Shown one piece after another: positions 34,624 through 44,422 of a stretch of DNA of 64,000 bases. The notes under the pieces were generated by a model that had not been told where the DNA came from, ran no database searches, and was given only the letters and a program-made list of their open reading frames with translations. Position numbers and translations under genes: made by a program. The stretch is from Mucilaginibacter defluvii. Its GTDB lineage: Bacteria > Bacteroidota > Bacteroidia > Sphingobacteriales > Sphingobacteriaceae. Location of the stretch: positions 806,001 to 870,000 of the forward strand of contig NZ_BAABJI010000002.1 of the NCBI RefSeq assembly GCF_039543225.1. The letters are read 5' to 3'. Each line of letters begins with the position of its first letter. The stretch's first letter is position 1.

Positions 34624-36180
34624 CTACCATTTATTTATCTCGCTATCCAGCCAGGCTATCCGGCTGTCGAGCCAGGTTTTTATTTGGTTGACCTCATTGT
34701 TATATGTACCTAAAATCACCGGATTGGGCCATACATACTCATTTAATATCGGCCAGCGTTTAAAGTTTTGCTGTTGCGATAGATTAATATAATTGCTGTT
34801 AGCCGCTATGTCCGCATAAATAGCTTTAATCTCTGTACCCTTCACCTGGTTCCAGCGGTCTTTAATCCTTTTACGGAATACAGCATCCTCAAACAAGCGT
34901 GCAAACCAGGGGCCATCCTTAACCCACCAACCTGTTGGATATCGTGCATCCGAATAATCCACATTACCCAGCGCCAGGTCAAAATCCCATAACGGCCCAA
35001 GCGTTAATTTACCACCCCTATCCTTATAAAAATATATGCTGCTAAAATCACGCGCATCCTGATTTTTCATCAGCTCCTGTACAATGAAATAATTTACGAA
35101 GGAGTTGACATCAATATATTTGGCATACCCTTCATTAACATCAGCAAAATTATCAGCAAAGATGGCGTCCTCTGTTTGCTGCACATAGTTTTTGATGTAG
35201 TTGAACTGTGGTTCCGGCAGTTCTGATGGTGATTTAAGCGTGAAAGGTATATCATGCGCGGTTCGAAACCAAAATGTTTCATCCAAACGCTGATCCCACT
35301 CCAGTAAATATCCACCGGTAATTTTGTCTTCAGATACATCGCCTTTTTTTAATTCAGGAATATTCACCCGGTTTTCATGAACCTCCACCTGTTCCGTCAA
35401 TAAATAACTACCTGCGTACTCGCCATTCATTACCACCTCAACAAAACGGCTATCGGGTGTAAAGCCAACGCCCAACTTTCTACCTAAATTAAAGGCAAGG
35501 CTGGTGCGCATTAGTGTTTTGTCGGAGTAATTGGCCAGCAGTACCCAGTTTTTTGCGGCCCCTATACCCAGCACGGCGGCCTTATCAGTAAACTTTAACC
35601 GGTAGGGCTTTTTAGGGTGCATCCAGGTTGAATTGCCTCTACCCTTAATCTGTAAAGGGATGGTAAGCTTTTCCTGCTCAAACTCACCGTTAGTATTAAT
35701 AACGAGTGTACCGTTAACATATACATCTTTTGAGTCGACCGGTGCGCTGGTTGTCAGATAAAAAATTGGTATGCCTGTAAAATTTTTAACCTTGAAAGTA
35801 TAATTGCGGGTTAAGCCTTTAGGCGTAGTTAGGACATATGTAACCGGCTTGGTAAAATCGGTTTTAGTGGTGCCGCTTACTAATAAGGTATCGTTGGCTT
35901 TTACAACGGTTCCGCTGGTTTTAGTAGTAAAAGTTACCACCAGTTTCTTAGTGTTTTTGATGGATGGGATAAGTGCGGTTATCTCGTCATTCTTAATCGT
36001 AGCTTTAACGTCGGCGGTTAACAGGTCAGGATTTTTCTTAGCTTCAATAACTACGGAAGTCAGCATAACCGTATCGGCTTTCTCAGGTACGGGCTCTGGT
36101 GCCGGTTCAGTCTCCTTAGTAGTTTTGCAACTCCATACAGCTACGGCTATAAATAAACATAGCGTAAATCTTTTAATCAT
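34624..36180 (-). CDS. CotH-kinase-like lipoprotein
   Basis: I choose the ATG at 36180 (MIKRFTLCLFIAVAVWSC), which gives a lipoprotein signal with the cysteine at residue 18 and 518 aa. A linker rich in P and E and a beta domain with a DUF5018-like pattern (about residues 30-140) precede a CotH-like kinase domain: LQIKGRGNSTWMHPKKPYRL, ELKKGD, FVNYFIVQELMKNQDARDFS and LGPLWDFDLALGN. CotH proteins phosphorylate secreted or spore-surface proteins. In Bacteroidota they are frequent surface lipoproteins of unknown target. It is divergent from the Lrp-type gene. Confidence 0.88.
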   Translation of the reverse strand: MIKRFTLCLFIAVAVWSCKTTKETEPAPEPVPEKADTVMLTSVVIEAKKNPDLLTADVKATIKNDEITALIPSIKNTKKLVVTFTTKTSGTVVKANDTLLVSGTTKTDFTKPVTYVLTTPKGLTRNYTFKVKNFTGIPIFYLTTSAPVDSKDVYVNGTLVINTNGEFEQEKLTIPLQIKGRGNSTWMHPKKPYRLKFTDKAAVLGIGAAKNWVLLANYSDKTLMRTSLAFNLGRKLGVGFTPDSRFVEVVMNGEYAGSYLLTEQVEVHENRVNIPELKKGDVSEDKITGGYLLEWDQRLDETFWFRTAHDIPFTLKSPSELPEPQFNYIKNYVQQTEDAIFADNFADVNEGYAKYIDVNSFVNYFIVQELMKNQDARDFSSIYFYKDRGGKLTLGPLWDFDLALGNVDYSDARYPTGWWVKDGPWFARLFEDAVFRKRIKDRWNQVKGTEIKAIYADIAANSNYINLSQQQNFKRWPILNEYVWPNPVILGTYNNEVNQIKTWLDSRIAWLDSEINKW

Positions 36181-36296
36181 CAGGTTTAAATAATTGTTAA
36201 GAAATAAAATTGGTTGGTCAAATATATATTTTCTTAACAAAAAAGTTACACATATAACCTTAAACCAAAAAAGAATTAAATTCATTTTTCAAATAC

Positions 36297-36333
36297 TAAA
36301 TTTGATTATAATTCTTAATTTTAACTAAATTTG
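36297..36333 (+). promoter_or_regulatory. Candidate promoters of the lrp-eamA operon
   Basis: The sequence ACTAAATTTGA occurs twice, at 36295-36305 and 36324-36334. Each copy contains TAAATTTG, a match to the -7 consensus TAnnTTTG. The TTTG of the first copy lies 21 bp before the second TAAATTTG, a spacing that fits a -33/-7 pair. Use of the second copy would start the mRNA within a few bases of the ATG at 36340. Confidence 0.45.
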
Positions 36334-36341
36334 AGAATTAT
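36308..36341. promoter_or_regulatory. Lrp-type autoregulatory palindrome overlapping the start codon
   Basis: A 34-bp imperfect palindrome with perfect 8-bp outer arms (ATAATTCT / AGAATTAT); 14 of 17 position pairs are complementary in register or nearly so across the whole site. It is AT-rich, as Lrp/AsnC sites usually are. It covers a candidate -7 box and the first bases of the lrp-type ATG, which suits autorepression. Confidence 0.6.
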
Positions 36342-36816
36342 GTTAGATAACGATTTAATTCTGGATAAAACTGATTTGCATATTTTGCGCCTGATGCAGG
36401 ATAATGCGCGCATTTCAAACGCTGACATTGCCCGCGAAATCGGCATGGCTCCTTCAGGCGTACTGGAACGAGTTAAGAAGCTTGAACAGAAAGGTGTGAT
36501 TATGCAATACACAGCAGCCATCAATCCGGCTGCGCTAAAGCAAAATATGCTTGCTTTTATTGCGATAAAAGCGAACGAAGCCCCTGGCAATATAGAGACC
36601 ACTAAATACTTAGCTGCCATACCTGAAGTACAAGAGGTTCACCATGTGGCCGGCGACGATTGCTATCTGGTAAAGATCCGTACGTACGATTCGGCGTCGC
36701 TGGTAGGAATTATGCGAAACCACCTGAGTAAAATATCAAGTATAGTAAGTACCCGCACAACTATAGTACTCGAAACTGTGAAAGAACAACAGCAGCTGGT
36801 AATACCGAAAGCTTAA
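36340..36816 (+). CDS. Lrp/AsnC family transcriptional regulator
   Basis: I start at the ATG at 36340 (MLDNDLILDKTDLHIL); an in-frame TTG nine bases earlier is less likely. The 158-aa product has an N-terminal helix-turn-helix (LRLMQDNARISNADIAREIG, then MAPSGVLERVKKLE) and a C-terminal RAM effector domain (about residues 70-150, AFIAIKANEAPGNIETTKYL, VAGDDCYLVKI). Such regulators sense amino acids and often control an adjacent exporter. The EamA transporter gene follows after 18 bp on the same strand, so it is the likely target together with the regulator itself. Confidence 0.92.
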   Translation: MLDNDLILDKTDLHILRLMQDNARISNADIAREIGMAPSGVLERVKKLEQKGVIMQYTAAINPAALKQNMLAFIAIKANEAPGNIETTKYLAAIPEVQEVHHVAGDDCYLVKIRTYDSASLVGIMRNHLSKISSIVSTRTTIVLETVKEQQQLVIPKA

Positions 36817-36834
36817 CCCAAGAACATAATCCTC

Positions 36835-37794
36835 ATGTCAACCTCACAAAACAAAGGCTCAACCCTGATGGTAATCATTGCATTTGCATTGGTATATATT
36901 GTTTGGGGCTCAACATACTTTTTTATTCAGCTGGCTTTGCAGGGCATGCAGCCCTTCTTTTTAGGTGCAGCCAGGTTTTTATTAGCCGGAACAATTATGC
37001 TGATCTGGTGTATGGCAACCGGCGAAGAGGTTTGGAATTTCAGTAAAAATAAACCCGCCATGATAAGCGGCCTGCTCCTGCTCTTTGGCGGCACGGGCGC
37101 GCTGATAATCAGCGAGCTCGAAGTACCGAGCGCGGTATCAGCCATATTGGTATCGGCGGCGCCAATATGGTTTGTACTGTTGGATAAGGCAAACTGGCGG
37201 GAGAACCTGAAAAACCCCTCAACCGTTATTGGCTTGTTAATTGGCTTTGGCGGGGTAGTTATGCTTTTTGCTGAGCAGTTAGATGTTGCCATGCATTCCG
37301 GCGGGCCGTCAAAATTACCCTACATGGCTATCGCGGTATTTGGCTCTGTAATATGGGCCGCAGGATCCTTATATTCCAAATATAAAGCGTCGGGTACATC
37401 AACAACAGTAAACACCACCTGGCAAATGCTGGCCGCGGGCATTGCCTTTATACCGTGCAGCATTGTACATGGCGAGTTAGACAGGTTAAAATGGAGCGAA
37501 ATACCTGCCGCTTCATGGTGGGCGGTAGCCTACCTGGTGATATTTGGATCGATAGTGGCCTTTAGCGCTTATGTATGGTTGTTAAAAGTTCGGCCGGCTA
37601 CGCAAGTAAGCACATATGCGTATGTTAACCCGGTTATAGCCGTGCTGTTAGGTATTCTTTTCGCGCATGAGCAGATCACCGCCCTGCAGATCGGCGGACT
37701 GGTAATTATTTTAGGCAGTGTATTACTTATCAACCTAGCTAAATATCGAAAAGCTAAACAAAAACAAATTGGTGGCAACCAAGTAAGCCAATAA
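36835..37794 (+). CDS. EamA/DMT family transporter
   Basis: A 319-aa drug/metabolite transporter with ten predicted helices in two EamA repeats (about residues 12-145 and 160-305). YIVWGSTYFFIQLALQGMQP and the second-repeat FGSIVAFSAYVWLLKVRPAT are typical. It is the second gene of an operon with the Lrp-type regulator and ends at a strong bidirectional terminator. By analogy with YdeD/RhtA-like exporters under Lrp control it probably exports amino acids or related metabolites, which is inference. Confidence 0.88.
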   Translation: MSTSQNKGSTLMVIIAFALVYIVWGSTYFFIQLALQGMQPFFLGAARFLLAGTIMLIWCMATGEEVWNFSKNKPAMISGLLLLFGGTGALIISELEVPSAVSAILVSAAPIWFVLLDKANWRENLKNPSTVIGLLIGFGGVVMLFAEQLDVAMHSGGPSKLPYMAIAVFGSVIWAAGSLYSKYKASGTSTTVNTTWQMLAAGIAFIPCSIVHGELDRLKWSEIPAASWWAVAYLVIFGSIVAFSAYVWLLKVRPATQVSTYAYVNPVIAVLLGILFAHEQITALQIGGLVIILGSVLLINLAKYRKAKQKQIGGNQVSQ

Positions 37795-37824
37795 CAACCG
37801 AACAGAACTATTTAAAAAAACGAA

Positions 37825-37842
37825 TGCCGCTTTACAGCGGCA
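37825..37842. terminator. Bidirectional terminator between eamA-like and tolC-like genes
   Basis: A 7-bp perfect stem (TGCCGCT / AGCGGCA) with a TTAC loop. An A run precedes it and an A-rich stretch follows, so it can serve both the rightward eamA transcript and the leftward RND efflux operon. Confidence 0.75.
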
Positions 37843-37879
37843 CTCATCATCTAAAAAAACACACGGAAAAGATATTTAT

Positions 37880-39322
37880 TTAGCGCCAGCCTCCCCCTAC
37901 TGCCTGGTAAAGGTTAACCGCGCTCAAAAATATATTACGCTTGGTGTTGGCGAGGTCAAGCTCTGCCTCTAACACGCTTTGTTGCGCGGTAATGATCTCC
38001 AGGTAGTTAGCCCGGCCAACCAAATACAGATCATTAGCTACCGCTAAAGCATTATTTAAGGATTTGAGTTCTTCCTGCTTTAGCTCGTAAAACTTGTTAT
38101 AATTTTCGATGCCGTTTAAGCCGTTACTTACTTCCTGAAAACCGGCCAATATGGTTTTCTGGTAATTATAAACAGCAACCTTGCTTTCGGCAACGGTACG
38201 TTGCAAATCAGCCTTTAGGGCTTTGCGGTTAAATATCGGCGCGGTAAGTCCGCCTAATACTCCCCAGGTTAAACTTCCCGGATCAAACAGCAGCGACGAT
38301 TTAAACGCGTTATAACCTACGTAAGGCGTAAGTGTTAACGATGGTAAAAAGCTTCGCCGCGCGGTTTTAATATCCGCGTTCATGGCAGCAAGCTCCAGCT
38401 CAGCCGCCTGCACATCCGGCCGGTTTAGTAATAGCTGGCTTGGCACACCTGCAGACAGAACCCCGGGCAAGGTAGCCGAATTAATAGACGTGTCACGGCT
38501 GATCGGCTTATCAAAATTACCGGTTAAAAAGTTAAGCTGGTTTTCGGTTTCCTTGATTTGCTGACGGGTACTGTACTCCAGGCTTTTAGTACGCAGCAGC
38601 TGTGCCTGAAACTGCTGCACTGCCAACTCAGTAGCCCGGCCACCCAGCTTCTGTATCTTGATGATCTCTAAAGCCTTCTCCTGTAAACCGATATTCTTAT
38701 TGATGATCTTCAGCTCGGTATCAAGCGCTAACAATTGGTAATATGACTGCGCTATCTGTGCCGTTAATGAGGTGATCACCAACCGGTAACCGCTCTGGCT
38801 GGCCAAGAAACGGGCATAGGCTGCTTTTTTCTGGCTGCTTAACTTACCCCACAGATCGATCTCCCAAGAGCTTTGAAAGCCGAGGAAATAATTTGGAACC
38901 GGATCAGGTATGCGCTGCTTGTCGTTTATGTTAGGCGAAAAATTGGTATCGTAGTTACCAACGCCGTTTTGGGTGTAGTCGCCGTATTTTTCAACGCCGG
39001 CATTTGCCGTAGCGCTTATCTGCGGCAACAATCTTGAAGCATTAAACCGCACGTTAGCTTTTGCAACCTCAACACGTTGTAGTGCAGTTAAAATATCGGG
39101 ATTGGCTCCTAACGCAGAATCGATTAGGCTGATCAGATTTTGATCGGTAAAAAACTGTTTAACGGGCAATCGGGCAATGCTTGTGGTATCGGTACTGCCT
39201 GTAAAAGTGTCAGGCAACTTTATGTTGGCCTCGGCCGTTGTGGCCTTGTAGTTTTTACAGCCGGCAAAACATGCCGCTGCAAAAACCGCAGGTATAATAT
39301 ATTTATTTGCTTTTTTAAGCAT
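37880..39322 (-). CDS. RND efflux outer-membrane factor (TolC/OprM/NodT type)
   Basis: A 480-aa outer-membrane channel lipoprotein (AAACFAGC, cysteine near residue 21) with two outer-membrane efflux protein repeats. SWEIDLWGKLSSQKKAAYAR near residue 150, LLNRPDVQAAELELAAMNAD near 300 and the C-terminal ITAQQSVLEAELDLANTKRN are family hallmarks. It is the last gene of the tripartite efflux operon, starting 19 bp after the pump gene, and forms the exit duct through the outer membrane. Confidence 0.93.
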   Translation of the reverse strand: MLKKANKYIIPAVFAAACFAGCKNYKATTAEANIKLPDTFTGSTDTTSIARLPVKQFFTDQNLISLIDSALGANPDILTALQRVEVAKANVRFNASRLLPQISATANAGVEKYGDYTQNGVGNYDTNFSPNINDKQRIPDPVPNYFLGFQSSWEIDLWGKLSSQKKAAYARFLASQSGYRLVITSLTAQIAQSYYQLLALDTELKIINKNIGLQEKALEIIKIQKLGGRATELAVQQFQAQLLRTKSLEYSTRQQIKETENQLNFLTGNFDKPISRDTSINSATLPGVLSAGVPSQLLLNRPDVQAAELELAAMNADIKTARRSFLPSLTLTPYVGYNAFKSSLLFDPGSLTWGVLGGLTAPIFNRKALKADLQRTVAESKVAVYNYQKTILAGFQEVSNGLNGIENYNKFYELKQEELKSLNNALAVANDLYLVGRANYLEIITAQQSVLEAELDLANTKRNIFLSAVNLYQAVGGGWR

Positions 39323-39341
39323 TTTGATGGTATCTGGATGA

Positions 39342-42300
39342 TTAATAATTTACTGGATCAAGCGCTTCAGCGTGCGCAGCTTCTTCTTTCTTTTTGCTGT
39401 CGCGATTAGCCATTGAGGCGAATATTACGTACAGGCCGGGTATAAGCACCAAACCGAATATGGTGCCCAGCAACATTCCTCCTGCTGATGCCGTACCGAT
39501 GGAACGGTTACCCATAGCACCTGCACCGCTCGCAATACATAATGGAATCAACCCTGCTATAAACGCCAGCGAGGTCATCAAAATCGGGCGAAGCCTTGAT
39601 ACGGCACCTTCAATGGCGGCTTGTACAACGGTCAAACCTTCCTTTTGGCGCTGAATGGCGAACTCTACGATCAGGATGGCATTTTTACCCAACAAACCGA
39701 TGAGCATTACCAGGGCTACCTGCGCATAAATGTTATTCTCTAATCCGCATATCTTCAAAAAGAAGAAGGCTCCGAAAATACCTGTAGGCAGCGAAAGAAT
39801 AACCGGCAACGGTAGCAAAAAGCTCTCGTACTGCGCGGCAAGCAGCAGGTACACAAACACCAAACAGATAGCGAAGATGTATATCGCTTGGTCGCCTGAA
39901 AGTACCTGCTCCCGTGTCATGCCCGACCATTCAAACTCAAAGCCTTTAGGCAGCGTTTCATCAGCCACACGCTGTATGGCTTTCAGCGCATCGCCACTAC
40001 TGTAGCCAGGTGCCGCATCGCCCGTTATCATGGCCGAGGTATACATGTTGTAGCGCGTTAACTGCTCAGGCCCGAATACCTTTTCCATTTTGATAAAGGT
40101 GGAAAAGGGTACCATCTCGCCTTTGGTATTCTTCACCTGCAGATTAAGCACATCCTCCGGTTTGGATCGGTACTCCGGCGCAGCCTGAACCATCACCTTG
40201 TACATTTGCCCGAAACGGATAAAGTTTGAAGCATAGTAGCTCCCCATCAGGGTTTGCAGGGTCGACATGGCTTTATCTATTGTGATACCTTTTTTGGCTG
40301 CCGTTTGCTGATCGACCGTAATCATGTACTGCGGGAAGTTAGGGTCGAAACTGGTGAACGAGCCCATGATCTCGGGCGCGTCATTCAGCGCCTTTACAAA
40401 CTTTTGGGTAACGGCCGCCGCGTTTTGCAGATCGCCACGACCGCTGCGATCAAGCATCCGTATCTCAAAACCGCTGGCATTACCAAAACCAGGCACCGTT
40501 GGCGGCGGGAAGAATTGTATGGATGCATCGCTGATGTTACGGGTTTTATCCTCTAATAACTTTATCACATCCGTTAATGATTCCTCCCGTTCATCCCAAG
40601 GTTTTAAGCTGATCATGGCCATACCATAGGATGCACCGGCTATCTCATTCACCAAGCTGTAGCCCGCAAGGGTTGATACCGACTCGATGGACTTAATGCT
40701 TTTGGTTTGCGCTTCAACCTGTTTCAGCACCTGCTCGGTACGTTCAACCGTAGCGCCCGCAGGCGTGGTTACGTTCACGTACAACATACCCTGATCTTCC
40801 GTTGGGATAAAACCGGTGGGCAATAAGGCGTTAGTGCCCCAGGTCAGGATAAAGAATCCAGCCAGGATAATCAGCGTTAAACCTTTACGCGGCGACAGAT
40901 AATTCATCCACTTTGCGTACCGGTTTTGCAAGCCATCGTACCTCTTGTTAAACCCCGAGAAGAATTTTTGAATAAAACTCTTTTTCCGCGGGGCATGATC
41001 ATGCTTTAACATCAGCGCACAAAGCGCGGGTGTAAGCGTTAACGCGTTAACGCCTGATATAACGATGGATATAGCTAATGTTAACGAGAACTGCCGGTAA
41101 AACACCCCTACCGGCCCCGACATAAAGGCTACCGGTACAAACACCGCCGACATCACGAGGGTTATGGCTACAATCGCCCCGCTGATCTCGCGCATAGCGC
41201 TAACGGTGGCATCCATCGGGCTTAAATGCTCTTCGGTCATTTTTACGTGGACAGCCTCAACCACTACAATGGCGTTATCTACTACAATACCGATTGCCAG
41301 CACCAACGCGAATAATGTAAGCAGGTTGATGGAAAAACCCAGCATCTGCATAAAAAAGAGTGAGCCTATCAACGCTACAGGTACCGCCAGAGCCGGTATT
41401 AATGTCGACCTGAAATCCTGCAAGAATATATAGACTACAACGAAAACCAGTAAGAAGGCCTCGACAAGCGTACGCAATACCTCATGTATCGAGGCATCTA
41501 AGAAGCGGGATACGTCATAATTTACATTATACGTCATACCCGTTGGAAACGAGGTTTCCTTTAACTCGGCCATGCGGGTTTTGATGTTGTTGATTACATC
41601 GCGGGCGTTTGAACCCGGTCTTTGCTTGATCATGATAGAGGCGGATGGGCGGGCGTCAGTGTTAGATACCATGCTGTAGGTAAGTGAGCCGAATTCTACA
41701 TCGGCCACCTCTTTCAGCATCAGCACTGCCCCACCTTCATCGGCGCGGATAACAATGTTTTCGTATTGCTTCGGGTCAAAAAATTTACCCGGGTAGCGCA
41801 ATACATATTGCAGCATCTGCGGGGATTTATCAGAGCTTTGCCCGGTTTTGCCTGGTGCGGCCTCTACATTCTGTGCACGGATAGCGTCGATCACCTCATC
41901 GGTAGACACCTTGTAGGCCAGCATTTTATCCGGCTTTAACCATACACGCATGGAGTACTCCTTGGCACCCATAATTTCGGCACGGCCTACGCCATCAATA
42001 CGTTTAAGCTCCTGCAGTACGTTGATATCGGTAAAGTTATAGATGAATTTTTCATCCATGTTTTTATCGTCGCTCATGATGTTGAGGTACATCAGCATAC
42101 TGTTTACCTCCTTTTCGGTGGTGACACCAGCCTTAATTACCTCTTCTGGCAACTCATCAATAATGGTCGAAACACGGTTCTGCACATTTACCGCAGCTTG
42201 GTCGGGGTCAATACCGACGTTAAAATAGATCTGGATGACGGTTAAGCCGTCGTTACTGCAAACGCTGGACATATACGTCATGCCCGGCACCCCGTTGATG

Positions 42301-42503
42301 GCCCGTTCAAGCGGTGTAGCAACGGCTTTGGCGCATACTTCGGCATTGGCTCCTGTGTAATTAGCAGTAACTGTGACGGACGGCGGCACAATATCAGGGA
42401 ACTGGGTAACCGGCAGCGTAACCAGGGCCAGCACCCCCAGTAAGGTAATAATGAGGGATATAACAAGCGACAGCACGGGCCGCTTTATAAAGGTTTCAAA
42501 CAT
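39342..42503 (-). CDS. RND multidrug efflux pump, HAE1/AcrB type
   Basis: A 1053-aa inner-membrane proton/drug antiporter with twelve helices and two large periplasmic loops. It begins FIKRPVLSLVISLIITLLGV, has the proton-relay segment GIVVDNAIVVVEAV near residue 405, and the GNRSIGTASAGGMLLGTIFG stretch near 1005, as in AcrB. The presence of DN rather than heavy-metal-type motifs puts it in the hydrophobe/amphiphile (drug) branch. It lies between its adaptor gene and the outer-membrane factor gene. Substrates are probably antibiotics, detergents or plant compounds. Confidence 0.95.
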   Translation of the reverse strand: MFETFIKRPVLSLVISLIITLLGVLALVTLPVTQFPDIVPPSVTVTANYTGANAEVCAKAVATPLERAINGVPGMTYMSSVCSNDGLTVIQIYFNVGIDPDQAAVNVQNRVSTIIDELPEEVIKAGVTTEKEVNSMLMYLNIMSDDKNMDEKFIYNFTDINVLQELKRIDGVGRAEIMGAKEYSMRVWLKPDKMLAYKVSTDEVIDAIRAQNVEAAPGKTGQSSDKSPQMLQYVLRYPGKFFDPKQYENIVIRADEGGAVLMLKEVADVEFGSLTYSMVSNTDARPSASIMIKQRPGSNARDVINNIKTRMAELKETSFPTGMTYNVNYDVSRFLDASIHEVLRTLVEAFLLVFVVVYIFLQDFRSTLIPALAVPVALIGSLFFMQMLGFSINLLTLFALVLAIGIVVDNAIVVVEAVHVKMTEEHLSPMDATVSAMREISGAIVAITLVMSAVFVPVAFMSGPVGVFYRQFSLTLAISIVISGVNALTLTPALCALMLKHDHAPRKKSFIQKFFSGFNKRYDGLQNRYAKWMNYLSPRKGLTLIILAGFFILTWGTNALLPTGFIPTEDQGMLYVNVTTPAGATVERTEQVLKQVEAQTKSIKSIESVSTLAGYSLVNEIAGASYGMAMISLKPWDEREESLTDVIKLLEDKTRNISDASIQFFPPPTVPGFGNASGFEIRMLDRSGRGDLQNAAAVTQKFVKALNDAPEIMGSFTSFDPNFPQYMITVDQQTAAKKGITIDKAMSTLQTLMGSYYASNFIRFGQMYKVMVQAAPEYRSKPEDVLNLQVKNTKGEMVPFSTFIKMEKVFGPEQLTRYNMYTSAMITGDAAPGYSSGDALKAIQRVADETLPKGFEFEWSGMTREQVLSGDQAIYIFAICLVFVYLLLAAQYESFLLPLPVILSLPTGIFGAFFFLKICGLENNIYAQVALVMLIGLLGKNAILIVEFAIQRQKEGLTVVQAAIEGAVSRLRPILMTSLAFIAGLIPLCIASGAGAMGNRSIGTASAGGMLLGTIFGLVLIPGLYVIFASMANRDSKKKEEAAHAEALDPVNY

Positions 42504-42590
42504 ATCAGTTTCAGAAAAATGTACATACTAAACTCAGGCGTATCCTTTTTAGCAAGGATCGCCACATAATTGCAACTCCGGACGCTTTGC

Positions 42591-43733
42591 TTATTGCATC
42601 GCTATAAAAGCATCCTTTGCTACTTGCCTGGGTTTAATTACCATTCCGTCGCGTACGTTCTGAGTGCCTTCGTACAGGATTTTATCGCCTGCTTTGAGGC
42701 CTTCCTTTACAATGTAGTAATGTGAGAAACGTGTTAGCGGGGTAAATGCCTGCATGTGCAGTTTGTTACCCTCGTCAACCACGTAAACGTAGCTTTTGTC
42801 CTGAATGTCAAACACCGATTGCTGCGGTACCATAACCACATTTTCGGCTTTTGTGGAGATATATAATTTGCCGGTTGCGCCATGCCTCAATAATCCCTGC
42901 GGGTTAGGGAAACGGGCACGGAAATTAATTGAACCGGTAGTTTGTTCTATTTCACCTTCGATGGTTTCTATCTTCCCTTTTTCCGGGAATTCCAAACCAT
43001 CAGCCAGTACCAGGCTTACCTCAGTGCTTGTTTTATCGGGCGAAGTTTTCATGGTGCGCACATAACGCAGATATTCGTTTTCAGGAAAGCTGAAGTACGC
43101 GTACATCGAGCTTACGTCAGACAAACTGGTGAGCAGCGCGCCTTCATCAATCAAACTACCTGCTTTTAGCGGAATACGGTCAACAATGCCATCAAACGGC
43201 GCTGTTACCTGTGTGTAAGCCAACTGGTTTTGCGCGCTTTGCACCATCGAACGTGCTTCGTCTATAGTAGCCCTGTCGGCATTTAATTTAGATTGTGCTA
43301 CTTCAAGTTCGGATTTGGCGATAACTTTCTTGTCAACTAGCATCTTAACACGGTCAACCTCAAGTTCGGTAGCCTTGGCATCGGCCACTGCATTACTTAA
43401 AGCGGCCTTTGCTTTGGTAAGCTGCACTTTAAACTCCTGATCGTTGATCTTGAATAGTAATTGCCCTTTTTTTACCGGCTTGCCCTCGTCAACATATATT
43501 TTTTCAAGAAAGCCCTGTACACGGGCGCGGATTTCAACATTCTTGTGTGCCTGGATATCGGCAACGTAAGGTTTTTTCAGTACGGTATCTGTAGCCTGTA
43601 ACGTCATTACAGGATAATGAAGTGTATCAGCATTTTCAGCTGCCTTATCTGTGGCAGTACCTGAAGAGCAACCCGTGACCATAAATGCCGCGGCAAGGGC
43701 TATAGCATAGCCTAAAACTTTAATCTTTTTCAT
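42591..43733 (-). CDS. RND efflux periplasmic adaptor (AcrA type)
   Basis: A 380-aa membrane-fusion lipoprotein (MVTGCSSG, cysteine at residue 22). A lipoyl-like half (VEIRARVQGFLEKIYVDEGK) is followed by an alpha-hairpin (about residues 100-165), the second lipoyl half (VTAPFDGIVDRIPLKAG), a beta-barrel and a membrane-proximal domain. It links the AcrB-type pump to the TolC-type channel encoded downstream. An 87-bp gap separates it from the pump gene and 98 bp from the unknown gene upstream. Confidence 0.93.
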   Translation of the reverse strand: MKKIKVLGYAIALAAAFMVTGCSSGTATDKAAENADTLHYPVMTLQATDTVLKKPYVADIQAHKNVEIRARVQGFLEKIYVDEGKPVKKGQLLFKINDQEFKVQLTKAKAALSNAVADAKATELEVDRVKMLVDKKVIAKSELEVAQSKLNADRATIDEARSMVQSAQNQLAYTQVTAPFDGIVDRIPLKAGSLIDEGALLTSLSDVSSMYAYFSFPENEYLRYVRTMKTSPDKTSTEVSLVLADGLEFPEKGKIETIEGEIEQTTGSINFRARFPNPQGLLRHGATGKLYISTKAENVVMVPQQSVFDIQDKSYVYVVDEGNKLHMQAFTPLTRFSHYYIVKEGLKAGDKILYEGTQNVRDGMVIKPRQVAKDAFIAMQ

Positions 43734-43831
43734 TGTTTGGTTTGTTAAAGCTGTAATAAATTACACACTGAAGCGTGGGTGTAACAAAAAAATTTACGGC
43801 GAAACCGCAAATGGCAGAAAAAGAAAATGTA

Positions 43832-44227
43832 TTAGAAAGGGCTAAGCCTGAACAGAAACCCGTAATAAGCGGGCAAAAATGCTTTGCTGATTACAAATCG
43901 TGAAAACAAATGCTTTACATGCGCCGGTAACAACCCCGGAATGGAATTTCCGGTTGGCAAAAGCGCGTTAATCTGGACAGTACGATTTAAAAGGAAGCGA
44001 ACCCTGAACCGGGCTACAAGCCGTTTTTGGTTGGTAGACTCAGATGCATCATCGTTATAAAAGTTCGCATCATCTGCACTTATGTGCGCGTGAGTATACT
44101 TACCGTTAAGGTTTTGGCTGTTAGCATCATATTGTTTGTGTACAAGGGCACCCGAAATAGGAGATACCACAATAATGGCAAACCAACAAATAACGGATAC
44201 AAATATGTAAGCAAACTTTTTTTGCAT
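43832..44227 (-). CDS. Unknown 131-aa protein at the head of the RND operon
   Basis: I do not recognise this protein. It has an N-terminal hydrophobic segment (about residues 5-28, AYIFVSVICWFAIIVVSPIS) that could be a signal peptide or anchor. An Asn/Asp/His-rich stretch follows (about 32-65, with HISADDANFYNDD), then a basic, aromatic C-terminal part ending FLPAYYGFLFRLSPF. It precedes the three efflux genes on the same strand with a 98-bp gap, so it may be co-transcribed and periplasmic. Small orphan proteins of this kind often head efflux operons in this phylum. Confidence 0.55.
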   Translation of the reverse strand: MQKKFAYIFVSVICWFAIIVVSPISGALVHKQYDANSQNLNGKYTHAHISADDANFYNDDASESTNQKRLVARFRVRFLLNRTVQINALLPTGNSIPGLLPAHVKHLFSRFVISKAFLPAYYGFLFRLSPF

Positions 44228-44422
44228 AACCTTAATTGCGAAGTTAGCAAAAAATCACACAATGTTTAAAACATTCTAATAATAAAATCGCTATTCACCA
44301 TCAATAATAACAATAAACTCTCGCATTTTTATTCAAGAGTAAAATATTATAATGAATTTAACAAGAAGGAAAAAATGTTATTCTGATTGGCAATTGTATA
44401 CCTGCTTTACGTGATGTAAATG

